From a virus: DNA of 29,007 nt. The notes beneath the pieces were generated by a model. That model was not told the DNA's origin. It made no database searches and saw only the letters and a list, made by a program, of their open reading frames with translations. The position numbers were made by a program, and so were the translations under genes. Of this stretch, positions 1 through 6,003 are shown piece by piece (position 1 is the stretch's first letter; each line of letters opens with the position of its first letter). The stretch spans positions 1-29,007 of IMG/VR virus record IMGVR_UViG_3300027730_000106, one strand, 5' to 3'.

Positions 1-1
1 G

Positions 2-112
2 AAAGTTGTTGTGTGGTGTGTGCCTGCTACAAATCAGGCAATCACTGCTGTTTCTGGTTACAGTGTAGTATCAGTAAATGAATTGATAGATGTTGTAAGG
101 ACTGCTTTTTGA
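2..112 (+). CDS. 3' end of an unidentified protein (partial)
   Basis: An open frame enters from the left edge and ends at TGA 110-112, giving the last 36 residues (ending ELIDVVRTAF). It is followed at once by a strong terminator, which supports it as the last gene of a transcription unit. The fragment is hydrophobic, with alternating valines that would suit an alpha/beta fold. I do not recognise the family, and too little is present to assign a function. Confidence 0.6.
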   Translation, partial: KVVVWCVPATNQAITAVSGYSVVSVNELIDVVRTAF

Positions 113-120
113 TATAATAT

Positions 121-148
121 AGAGACCTCTTTGCGGGGTCTCTTTTTT
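121..148 (+). terminator. Rho-independent terminator
   Basis: AGAGACC at 121-127 pairs with GGTCTCT at 137-143 (7 bp, 9-nt loop), followed by a run of T to 148. It closes the gene ending at 112 and separates it from the HNH gene. Confidence 0.85.
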
Positions 149-154
149 CATAAT

Positions 155-162
155 AATAAATA
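155..162 (+). promoter_or_regulatory. Possible late promoter (AATAAATA)
   Basis: AATAAATA differs by one base from the T4 late motif TATAAATA and lies 8 bases before the HNH start codon. In such AT-rich DNA the octamer can occur by chance, and the spacing leaves almost no leader, so this is weak support only. Confidence 0.25.
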
Positions 163-169
163 ATGACAA

Positions 170-553
170 ATGCTTTCCTACATGGAACTCTACAATTCGT
201 CCAAAGATTATTTGTTTCATTTGCAAACAACTTCATCGGCAGACGCAAAACGAATGTGGAGACAATCAATCAAAGACAAATGGAATCATAAATGTGCATA
301 CTGTGGAGACACAGAAAATCTTACCATCGATCACATCATTCCACAATGTAAAGGTGGGAGTGATTTTCTCACAAATGTAGTGTGCTGTTGTAGGTTTTGT
401 AATAACTCAAAATCTCATACAGACTGGGAAGAGTGGTATTATAATCAGGGCTTCTTTACAGAAGATAGATTTGATGCTATAATTGATTGGATGAAACCTA
501 AAAAAAATCCAAATCTATATACTTATGGATCTAGAAAAAATAATGTATCTTAA
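170..553 (+). CDS. Free-standing HNH endonuclease
   Basis: A 127-residue protein with an HNH nuclease domain in its middle. A first zinc pair CAYC (residues 43-46) is followed by LTIDHIIPQCKGG, holding the catalytic DH, then an asparagine and a second zinc pair CRFC followed by NNSK. This order (CxxC, DH, N, CxxCN) is typical of McrA-type HNH nucleases, which make metal-dependent DNA cuts; many phage examples are homing endonucleases. It begins at ATG 170; an ATG at 182 is an alternative and neither has a clear ribosome binding site. The gene stands alone between two terminators (121-148 and 572-597), as expected of a mobile cassette. Target site and mobility cannot be judged from sequence. 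Confidence 0.88.
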   Translation: MLSYMELYNSSKDYLFHLQTTSSADAKRMWRQSIKDKWNHKCAYCGDTENLTIDHIIPQCKGGSDFLTNVVCCCRFCNNSKSHTDWEEWYYNQGFFTEDRFDAIIDWMKPKKNPNLYTYGSRKNNVS

Positions 554-571
554 TGGAAATTGAAAGTATTA

Positions 572-597
572 ATCTCCAATCATTTTTTGGAGGTTTT
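572..597 (+). terminator. Rho-independent terminator
   Basis: ATCTCCAA (572-579) pairs with TTGGAGGT (587-594), 8 bp including one T-G wobble, with a 7-nt loop and a short T tail. It lies just downstream of the HNH stop codon. Confidence 0.75.
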
Positions 598-640
598 ATC
601 ATCGCACATCTATCAATCATCATACCGATTTTACTTATAT

Positions 641-648
641 TATAAATA
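641..648 (+). promoter_or_regulatory. Late promoter, exact TATAAATA
   Basis: An exact match to the T4 late promoter octamer recognised by the gp55 sigma factor with gp33. It lies 12 bases before the speD TTG start and after the HNH terminator, so it plausibly starts the speD-glutaredoxin unit. Not tested experimentally. Confidence 0.6.
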
Positions 649-659
649 TAATTTCAGTT

Positions 660-1022
660 TTGGTAATATATGAGTTGGAAAAATTAGGAAATCATTACAT
701 ATTAGAAATTTGTAATGCAAATCAAATTTATTTAAATTCTAAAGAGCATATTATGATTTCTTTAAGAGAAGCAATCATAATATCTGGAGCAACTCTATTA
801 GAAGAAATTGCAATTGAGTTTACTCCACAAGGAATTACCGCAGTTTGTTTATTATCAGAATCACATTTAAGTATTCATACATGGCCTGAAAAAAATTATG
901 CTGCTGTAGATGTATTTACTTGTGGAGAACATACTAATCCACAATCTGCTTGTGATTTTTTAATAAACGCATTCGAATCTAAAAAACACCGTATAACAAT
1001 TATAGAACGAGGTATTCAATGA
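660..1022 (+). CDS. speD: S-adenosylmethionine decarboxylase proenzyme
   Basis: This pyruvoyl enzyme decarboxylates S-adenosylmethionine to provide the aminopropyl donor for spermidine synthesis. The 120-residue length fits the short prokaryotic class. The signature ESHLSIHTWPE is present: by family knowledge the chain self-cleaves between E67 and S68, and S68 becomes the pyruvoyl group. H73 and C88 (in VFTCGEH) sit at the spacing expected for the processing histidine and proton-donor cysteine. The chosen start is TTG 660; there is no in-frame ATG before the conserved KLGNHYILE, so a TTG at 660 or 675 must be used. The stop overlaps the glutaredoxin start as ATGA. SpeD is a known auxiliary metabolic gene of cyanophages, presumably supplying polyamines during infection. 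Confidence 0.93.
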   Translation: MVIYELEKLGNHYILEICNANQIYLNSKEHIMISLREAIIISGATLLEEIAIEFTPQGITAVCLLSESHLSIHTWPEKNYAAVDVFTCGEHTNPQSACDFLINAFESKKHRITIIERGIQ

Positions 1023-1261
1023 AAAATTTTGTAGTTTATTCTAAAGATGATTGTCCCTATTGCGATAGGATACAAAAAGTTTTAGAACTGACTCAGCAAA
1101 ACTTTGTGCGATATAAACTGGGGGTTGACTTTGAGAAAGAAGAGTTCTATAATGAATTTGGTCAGGGATCAACTTTTCCACAGGTAATTTATGATGGTGA
1201 AATTTTAGGAGGATGCACAGAAACAATACAATGGCTACGAGAACAAAAAGTAATTCAATGA
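1019..1261 (+). CDS. Glutaredoxin
   Basis: An 80-residue thioredoxin-fold protein of glutaredoxin size. The active site CPYC lies at residues 12-15, followed by the conserved cis-proline stretch TFPQVIYDG and the GG-C turn (ILGGCTE) that helps bind glutathione. It probably reduces disulphides, such as those of ribonucleotide reductase, the role of T4 NrdC, though the substrate cannot be told from sequence. The start overlaps the speD stop and its own stop overlaps the next ATG (1258), so the three genes look translationally coupled. Confidence 0.92.
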   Translation: MKNFVVYSKDDCPYCDRIQKVLELTQQNFVRYKLGVDFEKEEFYNEFGQGSTFPQVIYDGEILGGCTETIQWLREQKVIQ

Positions 1262-1617
1262 CAACTTGCACTGAAATCATCTACCTTCTCAATGAAATTA
1301 TGGATGATGTAATTACTCGTAAAAAATTTAATTTTAATTTTTATAATTATTTAAAAGGTGAAAATGTTTCAGCAATTGAAATTGGAATATTTAATCAAAG
1401 TCCTTTTATTGAAGTATTAAAATTTCAAATAGAAGAATTTGAAGATTTTTTAAAGGGTGGAAATCCTTTTTTGAAAGAAGCATATCCAGAATTTAGTAAA
1501 CCAGATGTGAGAAAAATGAAAGATTATTTAACAGAACTTATCAAATCGGCAAAAGAGTATGAGCAATTTAAGAGAAAAAGGAAACCCTATACGAAAAGAA
1601 AAATTTCGAATAAATAG
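1258..1617 (+). CDS. Unknown 119-residue protein
   Basis: I chose ATG 1258, which overlaps the glutaredoxin stop as ATGA; the frame is open further upstream to 1213, but that would bury 45 bases in glutaredoxin. The protein is rich in charged and aromatic residues, probably alpha-helical, and ends in a strongly basic tail (KRKRKPYTKRK). No enzyme motif, signal peptide or membrane segment is visible. Its place in an ATGA-coupled run suggests expression with speD and glutaredoxin. Function unknown; the basic tail could contact nucleic acid, but that is only a guess. Confidence 0.7.
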   Translation: MTTCTEIIYLLNEIMDDVITRKKFNFNFYNYLKGENVSAIEIGIFNQSPFIEVLKFQIEEFEDFLKGGNPFLKEAYPEFSKPDVRKMKDYLTELIKSAKEYEQFKRKRKPYTKRKISNK

Positions 1618-1774
1618 AGGTATAGAACTCATACTTAGAGGAAGAACTCCCCAAAAAGAAATCCCAAATATTATAATATTTGAACTTGACAAATTAATTC
1701 CTTTCTTTAAAAAAGAAATCAACGTTTACTTTAAATTTTCTTTGAATATAAACAAATCACAACTAGAGGAATAG
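1559..1774 (+). CDS. Doubtful 71-residue ORF
   Basis: An open frame overlapping the previous gene by 59 bases and stopping 3 bases before the ATG at 1778. If transcription started at the AATAAATA octamer at 1609-1616, translation would have to begin at a downstream TTG, because there is no in-frame ATG after 1617. The predicted protein is lysine-, isoleucine- and phenylalanine-rich with no recognisable motif. It is listed only because it fills an otherwise empty 160-base stretch in a packed genome. It may instead be leader sequence for the gene at 1778. Confidence 0.28.
   Translation: MSNLREKGNPIRKEKFRINRGIELILRGRTPQKEIPNIIIFELDKLIPFFKKEINVYFKFSLNINKSQLEE
1609..1616 (+). promoter_or_regulatory. 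Possible late promoter (AATAAATA)
   Basis: One mismatch to TATAAATA, placed over the stop codon of the gene ending at 1617. It could drive the small membrane-protein gene at 1778 with a long leader. Weak evidence because of the AT-rich background. Confidence 0.25.
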
Positions 1775-1777
1775 GGT

Positions 1778-2011
1778 ATGGAACTCCTAACTGTTACACT
1801 TACGTTTTCTGTTTTATTTTCAATTTTATCTTTTACTGTAGGCGCACTTGTTGTATGGGTTGCTAGGGATTATATTAAGAAGAGGATTGATGCAAATCTT
1901 TCTATGCATCCGGAAATGTATGACGAAGATGGCAATTTACTTAATGATGGTTTAATTTCTTTTCATTATGATGGTTTTGAGGATTTTAGTCCAGAACTTG
2001 AAGAACCTTAA
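1778..2011 (+). CDS. Small membrane-anchored protein, unknown
   Basis: A 77-residue protein with one clear hydrophobic segment at about residues 3-29 (including LFSILSFTVGALVVWVA), followed by a basic stretch (RDYIKKR) and then an acidic tail (YDEDGNL, FEDFSPELEEP). This fits a single-pass inner-membrane protein with its N-terminus outside and the acidic C-terminal half in the cytoplasm, by the positive-inside rule. The start ATG follows AGGAATAGGG, a usable ribosome binding site. I recall similar small proteins in other T4-like cyanophages, but none with a known function. Envelope action or superinfection exclusion are possibilities only. Confidence 0.72.
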   Translation: MELLTVTLTFSVLFSILSFTVGALVVWVARDYIKKRIDANLSMHPEMYDEDGNLLNDGLISFHYDGFEDFSPELEEP

Positions 2012-2028
2012 TTTTTTTTTAAACTGAT

Positions 2029-2475
2029 ATGATTAAACTTTTAATTTCTGAAATTTTACAGAAAGCGCATAACGCAAAAACAAAACAAGAGAAGATAAAA
2101 ATTCTCCAGGATAATGAAACTGCTGCTCTTAAAAAACTTTTAATTTGGAACTTTGATCCGAATGTTAAAAGTGATATTCCAGCAGGAGAAGTTCCATATA
2201 CAAAAAACGATGCTCCGATTGGCACCGAACATACTCGACTTGATCAACAAGATAGAATGTTTCATAACTTTGTAGAGGGTGGAAACTATGATCTATCAAA
2301 AACAAAAAAAGAACTCATGTTTATTCAAATTCTTGAAGGTATTCATGAGACAGAAGCAGAAGTATTGTGTTTAGTAAAGGATAAAGAACTTGGAAAAAAA
2401 TACAGAATCACGCAAAACGTTGTTGCAGAAGCCTTCCCCACCATCGTCTGGGGAGTCAATAGATCCCCAAATTGA
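2029..2475 (+). CDS. Conserved T4-like protein (resembles DUF6433 family)
   Basis: A 148-residue soluble protein. The N-terminal half is basic and helical (KAHNAKTKQEKIKILQ); the C-terminal half contains ELMFIQILEGIHETEAEVL followed by KDKELGKKYRIT and ends FPTIVWG. This pattern resembles a conserved T4-like family that I recall as DUF6433; the name comes from memory and was not checked. No catalytic motif is visible. It starts at ATG 2029 after a T-rich spacer with no strong ribosome binding site. The next gene overlaps its end in another frame. Function unknown. Confidence 0.75.
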   Translation: MIKLLISEILQKAHNAKTKQEKIKILQDNETAALKKLLIWNFDPNVKSDIPAGEVPYTKNDAPIGTEHTRLDQQDRMFHNFVEGGNYDLSKTKKELMFIQILEGIHETEAEVLCLVKDKELGKKYRITQNVVAEAFPTIVWGVNRSPN

Positions 2476-2785
2476 AATTGAAATCTGGTCAGATTCAGAA
2501 AAAGAATATAACAAAAAAAAAGGTGTTATCATTCTTATAGAAAACTGTAAATCTACTTCAGGTAAAGATAAAACTTTGCCTGTAGATTCTTACATTATTA
2601 ATTATGAATTAAATAATCATTTTAGATATGATATAGTTCGATCTAATTCAAAAGTAAAAATATTTGATGTTTATTATGACAAAATTGGAAACGGAATCAA
2701 ATCCATCGACTGGACTGATGGAAGAAATAATTCAAAAACCTATGGGCAAGAACCATCTAGCGAAACCAACAAAAGACGAAGGTGA
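2390..2785 (+). CDS. Unknown protein with uncertain non-AUG start
   Basis: The frame overlaps the 3' end of the preceding gene by up to 86 bases. From about 2470 on it looks coding: IEIEIWS, then KGVIILIENCKS, DSYIINYEL, KIFDVYYDKIGNGIKSID, a plausible alpha/beta protein. There is no in-frame ATG; candidate starts are TTG at 2390, 2420 or 2423. The residues before 2470 look like a frame shadow of the upstream gene, so the true N-terminus is probably near 2420-2470. It ends 44 bases into the next gene. No function recognised; translation probably depends on coupling to the upstream gene. Confidence 0.55.
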   Translation: MEKNTESRKTLLQKPSPPSSGESIDPQIEIEIWSDSEKEYNKKKGVIILIENCKSTSGKDKTLPVDSYIINYELNNHFRYDIVRSNSKVKIFDVYYDKIGNGIKSIDWTDGRNNSKTYGQEPSSETNKRRR

Positions 2786-2948
2786 ACTTAAGGTTGAGTT
2801 AAATACAGATCATATTGCAGTTATTAAAAAACAATACAAAGAAGTTAAAAAGTATATGCGTTCTCCCATCTATCAAATTCGTGTTATGGATGGGAAAGAA
2901 AAGATTGTAAATGAACTTCTTGATAAATACTACCAGGAAGAACTGTAA
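2742..2948 (+). CDS. Conserved small cyanophage protein, unknown
   Basis: A 68-residue charged helical protein with the striking stretch KKYMRSPIYQIRVMDGKEKI. I recall similar small proteins in other T4-like cyanophages, without a function. ATG 2742 is chosen because the sequence from there looks protein-like (GKNHLAKPTKDEGEL); ATG 2718 is an alternative giving 8 more residues that overlap more of the previous gene. It lies 7 bases before the next start. No motif for enzymatic activity or membrane insertion. Confidence 0.65.
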   Translation: MGKNHLAKPTKDEGELKVELNTDHIAVIKKQYKEVKKYMRSPIYQIRVMDGKEKIVNELLDKYYQEEL

Positions 2949-2955
2949 TTGCGGC

Positions 2956-4023
2956 ATGAAAACTTTTAAGGAATTTATTTTTGAAGAGAACGCAAATAAA
3001 ATTGTACAGTTTAAAAGAAAACTTGCTGGGGCAACTGACCCTGCAGAATCTGAAAGGTTAAAGAAATTAATTGCTGATGCTGAACTTCAAAGTAAACAAT
3101 TAAAAACACCAGAGGTTCCAAAAAAAGCAGGACCAGGAACTCGCGCTGGTGGTTCTAACCAAGTAATTCCTGGTCAACCAAACGTATCTAAAATTCCAAC
3201 ACCAATCAGACAATTGGGAGGATTGGTTATACCTGCTCTTAACGTTGCAGGCGCAGCATATGATACTTATACAGGAACACAAGAACGTCAAGCAAAGGGT
3301 GAGAGATTGAGAACTGCTATTCCAAAATCTGCGGCTGAAGCAGGTGGGGGTGTAGCAGGAGCAACTACCGCAGCAACATTAGCATCAAGAGTTCTTCCTA
3401 AAAACCCACTGGCTCAAATTGGCGGATCTCTTATCGCTGGTACTCTCGGTTATTATGGAGGTAGAACAGCAGTTAGTGATGTTCTTAAAAAAATAGAAGG
3501 TAATGACAGTGATAAAGAATTAGAAAAAAAAGTTCAGAATTATGGTGTACGAAAAGCAAGATCTGGAATGGCGGCATCAAATGTTTATGGTGCTACCAAA
3601 GGTTCTGCATTAACAGGACTTGGTGGTTCAACAAAAGTTGATACTAAAGCAGGTACTTTAACTACTAAAGATAAAACTGTTAAACTTGCATCAACACAAC
3701 TAGTCCGTGATCCTACAACAGGGCAACAGCGTGTAGGAGATCTTGCATATAGAGGTGGTAAAGCAACTTATCTTGCTAGACCATCTACTGCGTCTAGAGA
3801 TTCTAGTGCTTCTCCTGGTGGTGCCTGGAGAAATCTTCAACGGGGTTTAAATTTTGGTGGTCAGAGAGAAAGGGATCAAGCAGCAGCAAAAACTGAATAC
3901 CGAACAGCATTGAAAAATACTCAAACATACAATAAAGGATTGGGTATCACTACCAAATCAGCAACAGCACAAAATCTTCCTGGATATGGAACTGCTCCTG
4001 TAGTAAAACCAAAATCCAAATAA
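2956..4023 (+). CDS. Predicted internal head protein with T4-type capsid-targeting sequence
   Basis: A 355-residue protein starting MKTFKEFIFE. T4 internal proteins begin MKTYQEFIAE, a sequence that directs them into the prohead and is removed by the gp21 protease after an (I/L)xE site; here IFE would be the cleavage site after residue 10. Behind it come a basic charged part (residues 15-50), a Pro/Gly linker, two hydrophobic Ala/Gly stretches (LGGLVIPALNVAGAAYDTYTG, about 85-105, and a longer one about 125-175 with TTAATLASR and GGSLIAGTLGYYGG), and a Gly/Ser/Thr-rich C-terminal half. I infer packaging inside the head and ejection with DNA; the Gly-rich segments could insert into a membrane. 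The frame is open up to 2911, but the motif decides for ATG 2956. Confidence 0.7.
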   Translation: MKTFKEFIFEENANKIVQFKRKLAGATDPAESERLKKLIADAELQSKQLKTPEVPKKAGPGTRAGGSNQVIPGQPNVSKIPTPIRQLGGLVIPALNVAGAAYDTYTGTQERQAKGERLRTAIPKSAAEAGGGVAGATTAATLASRVLPKNPLAQIGGSLIAGTLGYYGGRTAVSDVLKKIEGNDSDKELEKKVQNYGVRKARSGMAASNVYGATKGSALTGLGGSTKVDTKAGTLTTKDKTVKLASTQLVRDPTTGQQRVGDLAYRGGKATYLARPSTASRDSSASPGGAWRNLQRGLNFGGQRERDQAAAKTEYRTALKNTQTYNKGLGITTKSATAQNLPGYGTAPVVKPKSK

Positions 4024-4026
4024 ATA
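4019..4026 (+). promoter_or_regulatory. Possible late promoter (AATAAATA)
   Basis: One mismatch to the T4 late octamer, overlapping the stop codon of the upstream gene and 22 bases before ATG 4049. It would fit late expression of a virion protein. Weak alone. Confidence 0.35.
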
Positions 4027-4048
4027 ATAACAATAAACAAAAAATAAA

Positions 4049-4948
4049 ATGAGTAATCCCTGGACAGAACCATATAAAGAGTTTAGAGAAGAAACAGTTC
4101 TTTCAAAAAAAGATGGTGTGGAGGGTAAACTTGATAAAGTAACTGGTAAATTTACACCCACTCCATTTAGTGCTGAAGATAAAGAGCGTTATGTAAAAAA
4201 TACATCGCCTACAGCACCAATTTTACCACCACCATCTTCATCTGGATCTGTTGCTCCTGTCAGTGCTCCGATTCTTCAACCAAAACCACAGAGACCAATT
4301 CCTACAAATGCATCTCCTGTAACAACATCAACAGCAAATAAGATTAAAGGTGGTTTAAGTAATTATCAATCACAAGTAAAGTCTGGTGATGTTAAAGGTG
4401 CAGAAGAAACAGGAAGATCAACTTTTGCGCTTGCTAATCCAAAACTTGCAGCTGCCCAAGCAGAAAGAGATCGCACCAGAGGAACTTCTCAAACTGATAA
4501 TCCTTTGATGAAGGATATAAAAGATAGAATGCCTATGACTCCTTCAGTTCAAAGTCCAACTCTTGCAACAGATTTGGGAAAAGGTTCTGGAAATCAAAAT
4601 TTATTGGACAATCCTAATGCTTCAATTGGTGCAAAACCAAAACCGGAAATGACTCAAGCAACTAAAACTAAAGTTGCTTTTAGTAACCCTTCATTATTAA
4701 GTCAAACTCTTAAAAAAGAAGAAACTGTAATTACAAGATATCTAGTTAGTCAAGGTTACATATCAGAGAAGAATGATCTTCCTGGTAATCAAGAAAGAAT
4801 TGATGCCAATAAAAATGGTAAAATTGATTCTAATGATTTTAAACTTCTTCGTAATGGAGCAAAAAAAGTAGCAAAAACTGCTGGAGATGTAGTAAAATCC
4901 ACTTTTAGTGGTGAACCTGGAAACGTAGGAAATGTGACAAAGGTCTGA
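4049..4948 (+). CDS. Pro/Ser-rich protein with an EF-hand-like loop
   Basis: A 299-residue protein, mostly low complexity: an N-terminal part MSNPWTEPYKEF, a Pro/Ser/Thr-rich linker (about 50-95), then Lys/Thr/Asn-rich stretches. Near the C-terminus (about 250-265) lies DANKNGKIDSNDF, which fits the EF-hand or dockerin calcium loop (D-x-N-x-N-G-x-I-D-x-x-D). It is directly downstream of the predicted internal head protein, with a late-type octamer between them, so a virion role is plausible but unproven. It ends just before the terminator-promoter element at 4970-5018. No catalytic motif is seen. Confidence 0.68.
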   Translation: MSNPWTEPYKEFREETVLSKKDGVEGKLDKVTGKFTPTPFSAEDKERYVKNTSPTAPILPPPSSSGSVAPVSAPILQPKPQRPIPTNASPVTTSTANKIKGGLSNYQSQVKSGDVKGAEETGRSTFALANPKLAAAQAERDRTRGTSQTDNPLMKDIKDRMPMTPSVQSPTLATDLGKGSGNQNLLDNPNASIGAKPKPEMTQATKTKVAFSNPSLLSQTLKKEETVITRYLVSQGYISEKNDLPGNQERIDANKNGKIDSNDFKLLRNGAKKVAKTAGDVVKSTFSGEPGNVGNVTKV

Positions 4949-4969
4949 TAGTATCTTAATAAAAGATGA

Positions 4970-4998
4970 TTGACAAATCTTAGTCCCTGGTCTATAAT
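4970..4998 (+). promoter_or_regulatory. Consensus sigma70 (early) promoter for thyX
   Basis: TTGACA at 4970-4975 and TATAAT at 4993-4998 are separated by exactly 17 bases, a perfect match to the bacterial sigma70 consensus. Transcription would start near 5005, about 30 bases before the thyX ATG. It probably serves the run thyX to gp59. Confidence 0.85.
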
Positions 4999-5018
4999 AA
5001 GACCAGGGATTTTCTTTT
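4984..5018 (+). terminator. Terminator hairpin overlapping the thyX promoter
   Basis: TCCCTGGTC (4984-4992) and GACCAGGGA (5001-5009) form a perfect 9-bp stem with the 8-base loop TATAATAA, followed by TTTTCTTTT. It would stop transcripts from the genes ending at 4948. Its loop holds the -10 box of the thyX promoter. Confidence 0.85.
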
Positions 5019-5035
5019 GCCCAAAATTACTAAGT

Positions 5036-5728
5036 ATGAATACACAAGTTAAATTAATTACAGTGACACCTGATGCCGAAAAGACAATGGCATATGTTGC
5101 CAGAGTGTCTAATCCTGAAAATCAAAATTCAGAAAACTATTCTAAGTTACTTGCTTACTGTATTCAGCATAATCATTGGTCTGTTTTTGAACAGGCGCAT
5201 ATGACTCTTGAGATTAATACCACTCGTGGTTTGGCGGCTCAAATTTTGAGACATAGATCTTTTACATATCAGGAATTTTCACAGCGTTATGCTGACACAA
5301 ATCTTCTTTCAGAAGAAATCCCACTTCCAGAACTTCGTCGTCAGGATACAAAGAATCGTCAGAACTCTATTGATGATCTTGATGAAGAAGATTTGTTTAA
5401 AATGAACAAAATGATTAGGGAATTGTTTCTTGATGCTCAAGAAGTATATAATCATCTCATATCTCAAGGTGTTGCTAAAGAGTGTGCTCGTTTTGTATTG
5501 CCCTTAGCGACCCCTACACGCCTCTACATGACGGGTTCAGTACGGTCTTGGATACATTACATCAACTTGCGTAGTGAAAATGGAACTCAAAAAGAACACA
5601 TGGATATCGCAGAAGCAGTTCGTTGTATTTTCATCTGTCAGTTTCCTGTTGTATCAGAAGCATTAGGGTGGGTGGCAAATGATGATTGTCCAAAATGCCT
5701 TGATGCCCCATCGATTATTATTCCCTAA
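5036..5728 (+). CDS. thyX: Flavin-dependent thymidylate synthase
   Basis: ThyX makes dTMP from dUMP using methylene-tetrahydrofolate, FAD and NADPH. The family signature RHRx7S is intact as RHRSFTYQEFS, followed by QRY. The C-terminal region contains the conserved ARFVLPLATPTRLYMTGSVR segment, which forms part of the dUMP and flavin site, and SWIHYINLR. At 230 residues it has the usual family length. ATG 5036 is chosen over the open frame to 4970, because the upstream part is promoter and terminator DNA and MNTQVKLITVTPDAE resembles a normal ThyX start. T4 instead uses the unrelated Td enzyme; ThyX is the usual cyanophage solution. It is the first gene after a consensus early promoter. Confidence 0.96.
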   Translation: MNTQVKLITVTPDAEKTMAYVARVSNPENQNSENYSKLLAYCIQHNHWSVFEQAHMTLEINTTRGLAAQILRHRSFTYQEFSQRYADTNLLSEEIPLPELRRQDTKNRQNSIDDLDEEDLFKMNKMIRELFLDAQEVYNHLISQGVAKECARFVLPLATPTRLYMTGSVRSWIHYINLRSENGTQKEHMDIAEAVRCIFICQFPVVSEALGWVANDDCPKCLDAPSIIIP

Positions 5729-5741
5729 ATATTTTGTAGAA

Positions 5742-5757
5742 AAGGAGATTACAATTG
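5742..5757 (+). promoter_or_regulatory. Ribosome binding site that fixes a TTG start
   Basis: AAGGAG at 5742-5747 lies 7 bases before TTG 5755. This strong site supports TTG as the real start of the following gene, whose first residues MPKYPV also fit its family. Confidence 0.75.
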
Positions 5758-5997
5758 CCCAAATATCCTGTTATTAATAAAGAAACTGGTGAGATTAAAG
5801 AACTTGATATGACAATATCAAACTATGAGGAGTGGAGAAAAGAAAATCCCACTTGGGATAAAGATTGGAGTCAGGGTTGTGCTTCTATTGGAGAAGTTGG
5901 AGATTGGCATAACAAATTAAAGAAATCACACCCAGGATGGAATGATGTTTTACATCGTGCTAAAAAAATGCCTGGATCAAACGTAAAAACTTTATAA
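5755..5997 (+). CDS. Small MPxY-type conserved phage protein
   Basis: An 80-residue soluble protein beginning MPKYPVINKETGEIKELDMTI, followed by a helical part with EEWRKENP and a C-terminal part KSHPGWNDVLHRAKKMPGSN. This layout (MPxYxF-type start, a segment naming a residue ladder xxNPxW, and a final HPGWxxVLxxA) is one I recall from small cyanophage proteins related to FmdB-like zinc ribbons. Here no CxxC pair is present (only one Cys), so zinc binding is not expected. It starts at TTG with a strong ribosome binding site. It sits between thyX and phoH in the early run. Function unknown. Confidence 0.72.
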   Translation: MPKYPVINKETGEIKELDMTISNYEEWRKENPTWDKDWSQGCASIGEVGDWHNKLKKSHPGWNDVLHRAKKMPGSNVKTL

Positions 5998-6003
5998 ATT
6001 TCT

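Noticed and set aside
2012-2020. T9 run after the small membrane-protein gene as terminator
   Set aside because: No stem precedes the T run, so it lacks the hairpin of a Rho-independent terminator.
2911-2955. Longer N-terminus for the predicted internal head protein
   Set aside because: The extra 15 residues are a frame shadow of the preceding gene, and the capsid-targeting motif must be at the N-terminus to work.
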